This document shows positions 9,763 through 17,492 of a DNA stretch of 64,000 nt, piece by piece (the stretch's first letter is position 1; each line of letters begins with the position of its first letter). The notes under the pieces are model-generated. The model made no database searches, was not told the origin of the DNA, and worked only from the letters and a program-made list of their open reading frames with translations. The translations under genes and the position numbers were made by a program. The DNA is from Candidatus Thiocaldithrix dubininis. GTDB taxonomy: Bacteria; Pseudomonadota; Gammaproteobacteria; Thiotrichales; Thiotrichaceae. The DNA lies in the NCBI GenBank assembly GCA_029972135.1, contig CP124755.1, positions 1,984,001 through 2,048,000 on the forward strand, written 5' to 3'.

Positions 9763-10012
9763 GCTGTAATGCTTGCCTCAAACTCGCTTCGTTAAAGAAG
9801 TGCCAGAATAAAATCTGCTCACCGAATGCAACCACCGGAATATCTACATGAAAGCGTGCTTTTAAAGCGGCATCTTCATCAATATCCACTAGTTGCATTG
9901 TAAAATTCAGTTCGTCCTGATACTCGGACAAGAGCGCTACCATCTCGTCACACAAATGGCAGCCGTGGCGATGATACACGGTCAGGCAAAATTTTGCTTC
10001 ATTCCCTTGCAT
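9755..10012 (-). CDS. glutaredoxin-like thioredoxin-fold protein
   Basis: This 85-residue protein has a thioredoxin fold with the redox pair Cys18 and Cys21 (HGCHLCDEM) and the cis-proline context DIPVV. It matches the short glutaredoxin-like family PF05768, which often sits beside lepA in gammaproteobacteria. It probably reduces disulfides or carries a cluster in the cytoplasm; its partner is not known. Its 3' end overlaps the lepA start. Confidence 0.85.
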   Translation of the reverse strand: MQGNEAKFCLTVYHRHGCHLCDEMVALLSEYQDELNFTMQLVDIDEDAALKARFHVDIPVVAFGEQILFWHFFNEASLRQALQHG

Positions 10013-10073
10013 GTCTTACCAATGTTTAAGCGGAAAACAACGCTTTTACGATATTTAGCGGCTAAATAAAACG

Positions 10074-10484
10074 TTAATCCACTAAAATTCCATGACTTTT
10101 ATACCAATCTTTATCAATTTCCCACTGAATTTCCTTAACGTTCGGCTGGGATTTGACAATTTTCGCTGCTTTTTCCTGAACTTCGGATAATTGTTTTTGT
10201 GCTTGAATCACGCTGGGGCTATCTGGATTAGAGGTATCTAACTTTGGAAAAGCGTAGGTAAAAAAGTGCAATACTGATACTTGTGGCGAGCGCGGCGTAC
10301 TCATCGTAGCGACACCATTTTCAAACTTCATCACATGAAAGTTATAAGGATAAGCTTGAATAGCAGGGTCGGCTCTCAACACACCATTTAAATGATTGGC
10401 AGTCGAATCTTGCTTCATAAACCACAGCCCCACTAAACCCAACGCGATCAATAACACCACTAACAACTGCTTTTGCATGGACAT
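10074..10484 (-). CDS. small protein with N-terminal membrane anchor
   Basis: I do not recognise this 136-residue protein. It starts with an uncleaved-looking membrane segment (about 6-22) and continues with a periplasmic domain that has no cysteine and no known motif. A glutamine/lysine-rich helix lies near 95-115. A second in-frame ATG at codon 3 is an equally possible start. It lies on the minus strand between the MoeB/ThiF gene and the glutaredoxin-like gene, about 60-100 bp from each. Function unknown. Confidence 0.6.
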   Translation of the reverse strand: MSMQKQLLVVLLIALGLVGLWFMKQDSTANHLNGVLRADPAIQAYPYNFHVMKFENGVATMSTPRSPQVSVLHFFTYAFPKLDTSNPDSPSVIQAQKQLSEVQEKAAKIVKSQPNVKEIQWEIDKDWYKSHGILVD

Positions 10485-10584
10485 CCGGTCATACCTTCAT
10501 TCAATCATATTAAATTAGCCACAGCTTATATAAGGCTTACAGCGAAAAGGCTAGGGGAAAAATCAATAATGCGCTTGCCCTGCT

Positions 10585-11325
10585 TTAAGTTGCGCCACAC
10601 ACCGGACAATTAGCATCTGCCCGTAAGCGCAGTTCACGCCATTGCATATATTTGGCATCTAATAGTAATAAACGCCCGTGCAAAGTAGGCAAATTTAATA
10701 AGACTTTTAAAGCTTCGGTGGCTTGCATACTACCGATAATCCCCGCAACCGGTGCTAATATGCCATTGGTAGAACAGGTATCTTCAACGCCACCCTCTTC
10801 ATTGTATAAACAGCGATAACATGCCCCCGCTTGCCGAAAATCAAACGTGCTAATCTGCCCTTCCATACGAATCACTGCGCCGGATACTAACGGCTTTTTT
10901 GCAGTAAAGCAGGCTTGGTTAATGGTGAAACGCGTGGGGAAATTATCCGTACAATCTACCACTACATCATGCGCTGCCACCTGTGTTAAGAGCTGCTGCT
11001 CGTCTAAACGGGTTTGCAAGGCTTGTACTTGAATATGCGGATTAATGGCTAACATGCTTTGCTTAGCCGATTCGACTTTGGCTTGGCTTATGTTCGCTGT
11101 GCTATGAATCACCTGCCGTTGTAAATTGCTTAAATCGACTGTATCGGGGTCAACCACGGTAATATGTCCGATGCCAGCGGCAGCCAGATATAACAAAACG
11201 GGTGCACCTAATCCACCCGCCCCCAATACCAACACTCGTGCTTGATTTAGTATTGTTTGCCCTTGAATATCCACGTCTGGCAATAAAATCTGGCGGCTAT
11301 AACGGAGTAATAATTCATCATTCAT
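10585..11325 (-). CDS. MoeB/ThiF-type adenylyltransferase (E1-like)
   Basis: It adenylates the C-terminal glycine of a small sulfur-carrier protein (MoaD or ThiS type). The ATP site GAGGLGAP is at 35-42 and DLSNLQRQ at 64-71. The zinc ligands are the pairs Cys169/Cys172 and Cys240/Cys243. A candidate catalytic cysteine is Cys184 in EDTCSTNG. At 246 residues it lacks the extra rhodanese domain of MOCS3-like forms. No moa, moe or thi gene is next to it, so MoeB and ThiF cannot be told apart here. Confidence 0.9.
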   Translation of the reverse strand: MNDELLLRYSRQILLPDVDIQGQTILNQARVLVLGAGGLGAPVLLYLAAAGIGHITVVDPDTVDLSNLQRQVIHSTANISQAKVESAKQSMLAINPHIQVQALQTRLDEQQLLTQVAAHDVVVDCTDNFPTRFTINQACFTAKKPLVSGAVIRMEGQISTFDFRQAGACYRCLYNEEGGVEDTCSTNGILAPVAGIIGSMQATEALKVLLNLPTLHGRLLLLDAKYMQWRELRLRADANCPVCGAT

Positions 11326-11409
11326 ACAGGCGCTAATTCAGTCAAGGTTAGGCAAATGCTAAGTATAACCTATTTATTCTATTACCGATCCTTATCGGGG
11401 CTGCTAACC

Positions 11410-12672
11410 ATGATAACAAAACAAGCCAAACACACATTAACACCCATTTTTTATATGCTTAGCTTAGGTTTGGCAATTAGCCCAAGCTGGGCGAAAACCA
11501 GCACGACTATGCAACCCATTGAACCGCCACAGGTGCAAGAATCGCCGCCACCTTGGGCAGCGCGTCCGGATGCGGTCGCACGACAAACCGAACCGCAAGC
11601 GAATAACCAAGGCAATTCCAGCATGGAAAAATGGTATCGCAATCGGCGAGCGCAAGCGGCTAAACCGAATACTGCTATTGAAGTGATTCAAGCTTCCGCA
11701 CAACAGGGCGATGCAGATGCCCAATACGAACTGGGCAGTATTCACCAAAGCGGTGCAGGTGTGGCACGCAACGCGGCACAAGCAGAACAATGGTTAAATA
11801 AAGCGGCGAATCAAGGGCATGCCAAAGCACAATATGCCTTAGCCATGTTATATCGTGGAAGTGATTCACCTGAAGCCTTACAACGCTCAATCACATGGCA
11901 ACAAAAAGCTGCACAAAGTGGCTATGCTGAAGCTCAATACGGTTTAGGCTTGTTGTATGCCAACGGGCAATATGTTGAACAAGACCCTGCCCAAGCGCAA
12001 CGCTGGTTTCAAAAAGCGGCAAGCCAAGGACATGTATCGGCTAAATTAGCCCTGCTCTCGCAAGGAGTGGATGTTCCAGCCGTGGAAGCTGCGCCAGAAC
12101 CGGTAAGCGTTGCGGCTAATCCGGCAGTCGAAACCTTTGCTCCTGTTGAACCTGCTGCGGTAGAAAATACCCCATCCCCCTTAGCCGAAGCCCTGAATAC
12201 GCCTGCTACACCAACAGACAATCAAGCTAACACAGCTAATGGCAAAGTGGATTTAACGGGTATTGAACCCGATGTGGTGCGGCAATCAGCCGATGAAGGT
12301 GATAAACAAGCACAGTTATTGCTGGGCACATTATATGAAGACGGCTTAGGTGGCTTAAGCAAAGACGAAAGCCAAGCTGCGTATTGGTATGAAAAAGCTG
12401 CACAACAAGGCTTTGCCAAAGCGCAATATAACTTAGGTTTGTTATATGAAGACGGGCGTGGAGTTCAGCAGGATTATAAACGAGCGGCTTATTGGTATGC
12501 TGAAGCGGCTAAAGCCGATTTTTCCGAAGCTTTAAACAATTTAGGCGTATTGTATATCGTGGGTAATGGCGTTCCTAAAGACAGTAAAAAAGCCGCCAAG
12601 CTATTCACACAAGCCGCCAATCAAGGCAATGCTGATGCTAAACGTAATTTACAAATGCTGAAACAGAGTTAA
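11410..12672 (+). CDS. secreted Sel1-repeat protein
   Basis: This is an exported solenoid protein. I place the start at the ATG at 11410, which begins a signal peptide ending in SPSWA; an earlier in-frame ATG at 11356 would put extra residues before it. A low-complexity Pro/Gln linker follows. Two blocks of Sel1-like repeats (A-x-AQYxLGxLYxxGxGV type) flank an Ala/Pro/Glu-rich spacer at roughly 220-290. Sel1 repeats bind other proteins; the partner is unknown. It has no cysteines, unlike the second Sel1 protein at 46277. Length is about 420 residues. Confidence 0.85.
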   Translation: MITKQAKHTLTPIFYMLSLGLAISPSWAKTSTTMQPIEPPQVQESPPPWAARPDAVARQTEPQANNQGNSSMEKWYRNRRAQAAKPNTAIEVIQASAQQGDADAQYELGSIHQSGAGVARNAAQAEQWLNKAANQGHAKAQYALAMLYRGSDSPEALQRSITWQQKAAQSGYAEAQYGLGLLYANGQYVEQDPAQAQRWFQKAASQGHVSAKLALLSQGVDVPAVEAAPEPVSVAANPAVETFAPVEPAAVENTPSPLAEALNTPATPTDNQANTANGKVDLTGIEPDVVRQSADEGDKQAQLLLGTLYEDGLGGLSKDESQAAYWYEKAAQQGFAKAQYNLGLLYEDGRGVQQDYKRAAYWYAEAAKADFSEALNNLGVLYIVGNGVPKDSKKAAKLFTQAANQGNADAKRNLQMLKQS

Positions 12673-12687
12673 ACACCGTTGTTAAGC

Positions 12688-12716
12688 ATTGCCCTAAATG
12701 CTGGATTTAGGGCAAT
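12688..12716. terminator. 12-bp stem between convergent genes
   Basis: ATTGCCCTAAAT (12688-12699) pairs perfectly with ATTTAGGGCAAT (12705-12716) across a 5-nt loop. It lies between the stops of the Sel1 gene and the NhaR-like gene, where a bidirectional terminator is expected. Neither side has a strong T-run, so termination may be factor-assisted. Confidence 0.55.
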
Positions 12717-12720
12717 ACCG

Positions 12721-13629
12721 CTATTTATTGCCATGTTTCTTTTGTAAAAACTGTTCGGCATTTTCCGTAATGGCCTTGACAGCCGAATGCGTAATCCGCT
12801 TTTCGGCTGAAATTGCAAAAAATTGTTCCGATACGGAATCAACCCGCCCCAATACCTGTAATTGCCCTTCTTGCGTCAAAGATTGCTCTAAGGCGGAAGG
12901 CGCTGGAAATACCCCCGTTCCTGCTGCGCCAAATGCTTGCATTAACGCACTATCATCAAATTCACCCACCATTGTAGGATGAATCCGTTGCTCATGAAAC
13001 CATTGCCGCAACTTACGCCGTACGCTAGAACCTTCGGTAGGAATCAATAACGGCGCTTGATTTAAACAATCCGGAAATTCACCTTGTAAACGCGGCAACA
13101 AGCTATTATGCGCAAAAAAACTGACCGTACTTGAACCCAATTCATGACTAAAGCCACGCACATTCATAGTGGGGGGAATGGGGCTATCCGCTAATACCAG
13201 TTCTAAGCGATGCACGGCTAATTGCGCTAATAAATCAGGCAAGCTGCCTTCAATGCAAACAATGCGGGTTGATACCGTATTATTTAAAGCAGGCTGTAAT
13301 AAGCGATAAGCAATAGCTTTAGGTACGACATCCGATACACCTACACGCAAAATACGCGCTTGTCCAAGTGGATAATGCAGCATTGCATCTTCTAATTCTG
13401 CGCCTGCTTGGAAAATCTCATCAGCGTATTTCAGCGCCATTTGCCCCGCTTCAGTTAGCTCTAAATTGCGCCCATTTTTCTTAAATAATTCTGCGCCAAA
13501 GCTTTCTTCTAATAGGCTCAACTGACCGCTAATGGTTTGTGGGGTTAAATGTAAACGTTCGCTGGCTCGTGCAATACTGCCAGTGGTTGCAACCTCACGA
13601 AAATAATAAAGATGTTTGTAATTTAACAT
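12721..13629 (-). CDS. nhaR: LysR-family regulator, NhaR-like
   Basis: This DNA-binding regulator has an N-terminal winged helix (LNYKHLYYFREVA, HLTPQTISGQL) and a LysR effector domain. The N terminus and the EFDDSALMQAFGA stretch resemble NhaR, the sodium-responsive activator of the Na+/H+ antiporter gene nhaA. An open frame extends to 13692, but LysR proteins begin as here at MLNYKH, giving 302 residues. No nhaA is next to it. It is divergent from the Rrf2 regulator, and their shared 150-bp region probably holds its own binding site. Confidence 0.8.
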   Translation of the reverse strand: MLNYKHLYYFREVATTGSIARASERLHLTPQTISGQLSLLEESFGAELFKKNGRNLELTEAGQMALKYADEIFQAGAELEDAMLHYPLGQARILRVGVSDVVPKAIAYRLLQPALNNTVSTRIVCIEGSLPDLLAQLAVHRLELVLADSPIPPTMNVRGFSHELGSSTVSFFAHNSLLPRLQGEFPDCLNQAPLLIPTEGSSVRRKLRQWFHEQRIHPTMVGEFDDSALMQAFGAAGTGVFPAPSALEQSLTQEGQLQVLGRVDSVSEQFFAISAEKRITHSAVKAITENAEQFLQKKHGNK

Positions 13630-13779
13630 AAGCACACACTTAGATTTTTTCGATGAATTATCATATAAAACTCGACTTTTTCTGACAATCAAAGCCCGCT
13701 ATAGTTCCTCTCATAACGCCACGGATACACGGCAAGCCTTAAATGGACTTAGTAACACAGTTATAGAGGAGTTATAACA
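13630..13779. promoter_or_regulatory. divergent promoter region nhaR / rrf2
   Basis: This region lies between two regulators read in opposite directions. A -10-like TATAGT at 13700-13705 points toward the Rrf2 gene; its -35 region (TTTTTC) is poor, which suggests an activator. A short inverted repeat ATGA-ATTA-TCAT lies near 13653-13664, a plausible LysR-type half-site pair. The Rrf2 start is preceded by GAGG at about 13766. Confidence 0.45.
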
Positions 13780-14286
13780 ATGAAATTATCAACTCAAGGT
13801 CAACATGCCATTTTAGCGATGCTGGCATTAGCTACTCACCACGAAGATAAAGCCACTCGCTTAACTGATATTGCGCAACAACAGGGTATTTCCTTATCTT
13901 ACTTGGAACAAATTTTTGCGAAGTTGCGTCAACATGAATTAGTAGAAGGTATGCGTGGTCCCGGTGGGGGTTATGTGTTAGGGCGTGCTGCCGATGACAT
14001 TAACTTAGCCGAGATTTTACAAGCAGTAGAAGATGATATTCTGCCTGAAAAACCTAAGGCTAGTAAAAAAGATTCAAAGTCTGCCAGCGTCTTAGTACAA
14101 AAAATGTGGCTTGACTTAAGCAAACAATTTTATGGTTTTTTAAGCAATATTACATTAGCCAGTTTATTAGAAGGTCATGAGCTGCCAACTAAACAATACC
14201 GTTTAGGCGAAACCGCCAGTATGATTGCACGCATGTTCCCCGCGCGTGCGCCTCAAGCTGGATACACACGTCACGCCGCTATGTAA
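13780..14286 (+). CDS. Rrf2-family regulator without cysteines
   Basis: The N-terminal half is a clear Rrf2/IscR winged helix (MKLSTQGQHAILAML, then GISLSYLEQIFAKLRQHELV and GPGGGYVL). IscR and most sensing members bind a 2Fe-2S cluster through three cysteines near residues 92-106. In this 168-residue protein there is no cysteine anywhere; that region is instead a Lys/Ser-rich stretch (KPKASKKDSKS). It therefore cannot sense through the classic cluster. It stands outside any isc operon, divergent from the NhaR-like gene, and is followed by a strong terminator. Its target is unknown. Confidence 0.9.
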   Translation: MKLSTQGQHAILAMLALATHHEDKATRLTDIAQQQGISLSYLEQIFAKLRQHELVEGMRGPGGGYVLGRAADDINLAEILQAVEDDILPEKPKASKKDSKSASVLVQKMWLDLSKQFYGFLSNITLASLLEGHELPTKQYRLGETASMIARMFPARAPQAGYTRHAAM

Positions 14287-14296
14287 TCTAACTTAG

Positions 14297-14328
14297 AGGC
14301 TGTCCCGTTTTGACAGCCTTTTTCTTTT
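14297..14328 (+). terminator. intrinsic terminator of the Rrf2 gene
   Basis: AGGCTGTC (14297-14304) pairs with GACAGCCT (14312-14319), followed by TTTTCTTTT. This is a textbook Rho-independent terminator 10 bp after the stop. Confidence 0.9.
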
Positions 14329-14424
14329 AGTATTGCATTAATTGTTTATATTAGCGCTGCAAAATTTTCGATAAATCATAATAAATATCAAGCGGCTATT
14401 CTATTTTATCGCATAAAAATTGCC

Positions 14425-14453
14425 TACACAGAATGCAGAAAACTGACTATAGT
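14425..14453 (+). promoter_or_regulatory. sigma-70-type promoter for the TPR membrane protein
   Basis: A -35-like TACACA (14425-14430) and a -10-like TATAGT (14448-14453) are 17 bp apart, with the start codon 43 bp downstream. Confidence 0.5.
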
Positions 14454-14495
14454 AACTAGCATCCTCACGTTTTCCCCAGAACGGATTCTGTTACT

Positions 14496-15869
14496 ATGCC
14501 CGTATTCATGGAAGCTAACCCCATCCACACTATTGTGTTTCCTGCCTATAAAGCGCACACCTTTCACCGGATTAATGTCGAATATCTTGCGCCCTTGCAA
14601 GCCATGCGCCGCGACGGAATTTATAAAACCTTAACCAAAGGTATTCGGACTAATTTACGCAAAATTGGCAGTGAAGATGATGTGGTACATAGCTTACGCC
14701 CCCAATTAGAAAATCTCGCATCGCATCTTTCCTTACAAACCTTACAGTTAGTGCAAGCGCGGCAACATTTGCATTCCAATTTAGAGCATTTAACACAAAC
14801 GCCTCATCCGCCTCTTACACACGCTGCCAGCCTAGAATCCATCAACTTTGACCAACAGTTGCAGGCGGTTGAAACGTGTTTATTCGAGGCATTGTATTTA
14901 AACGAGCAAGACTATCGCGCCCATTTTGAATTGGGTTGGTTGTATTTATTTCTATTAGGTAAATTGCCCGAAGCCAGCGCCCATTTTGCGTTAGCCAGTC
15001 AACAAGCGCAAACGGCAGACCCACAATTTGCGGTTTTTGCGCTTAGGCATTTAGCGGACACCCAATACGGCTTAGGGCATTACAGCGATGCTATCGAAAC
15101 CGCCTTACAAGGCTTATATCAACAAGCGCAACCGGATTTAGAACAAGTGTATGAATGTGCGCGTTATTTAGCAATTGCCGGTGAGCATAGCCAAGCTACC
15201 CAACGCCTTGCCAAAATCGTCATTACCTCCCCTGTGTATTATGTGCAAGCACAGGCTGAACCCGACTTTGCACACAATGCCGAAGTAACCGCGTTATTGC
15301 AGGATTTACGCAATCTGCATCTGCATAAAATCCAACAGCAAGCCCGTTTACAATGGCAAAGCAGTAAAAGTGCACAATTTGCATTACCGGATCGGATTGA
15401 TGCCCAACAAATTTTTAAACAAATTAGCCAACAGCATTTAGAAGTTTTAGATGGTTTGCCTTATGTCACGCTAAGCCAACGCGCCCAACAAATTAGCGAA
15501 TTAATGGTATTAAGCTCAGAACAGCGTATTTTGCAAACGCTGCAACAACGCGCCCAACATTACGCCCAATTAGCTCAGCACAAACGTGATAAATGGCAAT
15601 GGATCAATAAAATTGGTGGTTTTTGTTTGCACAGCGCCAGCATTCTACTATTGGCGTCGATTATGTTTTACGTTATGAAAAGCTTGTTAAGCGCTTTCGG
15701 CTTAGGGTTATTAGTCGGCGTGGATACCTTTATTACGTGGTTATTTACTGGCATGTTTTTCTTAGGCTGCTTGGGTGTTGTATTATTCCAATTTGCCCCT
15801 TTAGGTATTAAGAAGCTGTTGCGTAAACAACTTGAACTGGATAATACCTATCAACTTCTTCAAACATAG
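14496..15869 (+). CDS. TPR-like protein with two C-terminal membrane segments
   Basis: I do not recognise this 457-residue protein as a named family. Residues about 120-260 form helical TPR-like repeats (FELGWLYLFLLGKLPEA, ALRHLADTQYGLGHY). A long helical, Gln-rich region follows, then two membrane segments near 375-400 and 405-430 and a short basic tail. The bulk should therefore be cytoplasmic, anchored at the C-terminal end. It starts a three-gene plus-strand group with the sugar kinase, which begins 10 bp after it. A scaffolding role is a guess. Confidence 0.7.
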   Translation: MPVFMEANPIHTIVFPAYKAHTFHRINVEYLAPLQAMRRDGIYKTLTKGIRTNLRKIGSEDDVVHSLRPQLENLASHLSLQTLQLVQARQHLHSNLEHLTQTPHPPLTHAASLESINFDQQLQAVETCLFEALYLNEQDYRAHFELGWLYLFLLGKLPEASAHFALASQQAQTADPQFAVFALRHLADTQYGLGHYSDAIETALQGLYQQAQPDLEQVYECARYLAIAGEHSQATQRLAKIVITSPVYYVQAQAEPDFAHNAEVTALLQDLRNLHLHKIQQQARLQWQSSKSAQFALPDRIDAQQIFKQISQQHLEVLDGLPYVTLSQRAQQISELMVLSSEQRILQTLQQRAQHYAQLAQHKRDKWQWINKIGGFCLHSASILLLASIMFYVMKSLLSAFGLGLLVGVDTFITWLFTGMFFLGCLGVVLFQFAPLGIKKLLRKQLELDNTYQLLQT

Positions 15870-15878
15870 AGCCACTAC

Positions 15879-16736
15879 ATGAGTCTGATTTTGCTAACGG
15901 GAAATATTACCCTCGATATTATTAATACAGTTGCGCACTATCCACAGGAAGATGAAGAGCTTAGGGCTAATTCGCAACGTATTACGGTTGGCGGCAATGC
16001 CACCAATACAGCTATTGTATTAGGGGGTTTTAACCATGTTTGTGACGTTGTTAGCACATTGGCGCAAGATTTAGCCGCTGCACAAGTACAAGCTTTATTA
16101 AGCGAATTACCAATTACGCTTAAAGATTGTCAAATTTGTGAAGGCAGCACCCCCAGTTCTTATATTACGCTTAATCAAAGCAATGGCAGCCGCACGATTG
16201 TGCATTATCGTGATTTACCCGAATTAAGCGCAGAGCACTTCTATCAAATTCCAGTAGAGCGTTATGACTGGCTGCATTTTGAAGGGCGAAATGTCGAACA
16301 ATTAGACTTAATGTTGCAGCATTCGCGTCGACATCTCATTGATCAGCCAATTTCTCTAGAAGTAGAAAAAGTTCGTACTGGCTTAGAAGCTTTAATTCCA
16401 CGCACTGATTTAGTTATGTTTTCACGTCCTTATGCACTAAGCCAAGGCTTTAGCAATGCCGAAGCTTTCTTAAAAGCCCAGCAACAACAGCATGGCAAGC
16501 TTTGGATGACCTGCACTTGGGCAGAGCAAGGCGCGTGGGCAATTGATCAATATGGGGAATGTTGGCATGCGGCCGCGCCGTCACAAGCAGCCGCACAGGA
16601 TACTTTAGGTGCAGGCGACACCTTTAATGCAGGCTTAATTAATGCCTTGGTAACAGGTAGCCCATTGGATGCCGCCTTAACCCAAGCGGTGCAATTAGCC
16701 AGCCGGAAAATTCAAAAAATTGGTTTGATTTCCTAG
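15879..16736 (+). CDS. ketohexokinase-like PfkB sugar kinase
   Basis: This PfkB-family kinase (285 aa) phosphorylates a sugar or similar substrate with ATP. The catalytic motif DTLGAGDTFNAG places the base at Asp247, and the N-terminal substrate motif GGNATN is at 38-43. Several stretches match animal ketohexokinase as I remember it: SQR before GGN, GSRTI at 103-107, HFEGRN at 133-138, EVEK at 161-164 and WAEQGA at 214-219. Asp13 and the acidic run at 24-27 sit where ketohexokinase contacts fructose. Fructose to fructose-1-phosphate is thus the best guess, but another ketose or nucleoside is possible. It lies 10 bp after the TPR gene. Confidence 0.8.
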   Translation: MSLILLTGNITLDIINTVAHYPQEDEELRANSQRITVGGNATNTAIVLGGFNHVCDVVSTLAQDLAAAQVQALLSELPITLKDCQICEGSTPSSYITLNQSNGSRTIVHYRDLPELSAEHFYQIPVERYDWLHFEGRNVEQLDLMLQHSRRHLIDQPISLEVEKVRTGLEALIPRTDLVMFSRPYALSQGFSNAEAFLKAQQQQHGKLWMTCTWAEQGAWAIDQYGECWHAAAPSQAAAQDTLGAGDTFNAGLINALVTGSPLDAALTQAVQLASRKIQKIGLIS

Positions 16737-16853
16737 ATTTTGGCACAGGCTTTGCAACAATAATCAACGAATAGATTGTCTCAGGTTTTACCCTAGTAGA
16801 CCTTGACTTGGATGCGCCCAATGAATCTTCTAAACTGGCGCGAACTGTCTTAC

Positions 16854-16880
16854 TTCACAATAAAAACAATCTATTATAAT
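16854..16880 (+). promoter_or_regulatory. candidate promoter for the small helical protein
   Basis: TATAAT at 16875-16880 is a perfect -10. TTCACA at 16854-16859 is a near-consensus -35, with a short 15-bp spacer. The gap from 16737 to 16925 holds nothing else I can support. Confidence 0.5.
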
Positions 16881-16925
16881 AATCAATGATGCTGGTCTGT
16901 ACAAAAACAAAGGAGCTGATCCGCT

Positions 16926-17450
16926 ATGGAACTTCAGGATTTTACCGCCAATAATTTTTATTTTGATGATACTGTTGACCCCGAAATTAACGCGCTGTTA
17001 GCCGAGTCAGCGCTTAATCCGCTAGCCGCCGAAACCGAATTATATCTCTTGCGCGCGCATTTTATTGACTCCAAAGATTTACACGTCATTGTTGCGTTAT
17101 ATGCCTATTTTTTACAACATCAACGTTGGCAAGATGCATTTATGGCGGCTAATAAAGCCTTGAAACTCAGCGCCAAACGCCTCTATTTGCCAACCGATTG
17201 GCGACAGTTAACGCGCTTACATATTGGGCAGGGCGTTTTGATTTCGATGGTTTTAACCCGCTTTTATTTATTAGCACATAAAGCTTGTGCTACATTGGAA
17301 TTAGAATTGGGGCAGGTCGAAGAAGGTTATAAACATTTAAAAAAATTACAAGAACTGGATAGCGCAGATCGCTTAGCCTTAGCGGATTTGGTGCATCAAG
17401 CACAAGATTTATACAGCGAATTTTATATTATTAAACATGCCAGCGCATAA
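16926..17450 (+). CDS. small all-helical TPR-like protein
   Basis: I do not recognise this 174-residue soluble protein. It is almost entirely helical, with TPR-like pairs (WQDAFMAANKALKLSA, then LELELGQVEEGYKHLKKLQELDSADRLALADL). A hydrophobic helix near 100-125 (QGVLISMVLTRFYLLAH) lies inside the fold. The start has a strong AAGGAG site. It follows the kinase gene by 190 bp and has its own promoter, so it may not belong to the same operon. Function unknown. Confidence 0.65.
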   Translation: MELQDFTANNFYFDDTVDPEINALLAESALNPLAAETELYLLRAHFIDSKDLHVIVALYAYFLQHQRWQDAFMAANKALKLSAKRLYLPTDWRQLTRLHIGQGVLISMVLTRFYLLAHKACATLELELGQVEEGYKHLKKLQELDSADRLALADLVHQAQDLYSEFYIIKHASA

Positions 17451-17475
17451 AGCGACTTAGTTGCCTAAGCCGCTT
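17450..17475. terminator. imperfect hairpin between convergent genes
   Basis: AAGCG-A-CTTAG and CTAAG-C-CGCTT pair with one internal mismatch around a TTGC loop, directly after the stop of the helical protein and 17 bp before the stop of the peroxidase gene. A bidirectional terminator role is likely from position, although T-runs are weak. Confidence 0.45.
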
Positions 17476-17492
17476 CTCTGAAAAACGCCTGA

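Noticed and set aside
13630..13692. N-terminal extension of the NhaR-like regulator
   Set aside because: LysR proteins begin directly at the winged helix; the extension runs into the promoter region.
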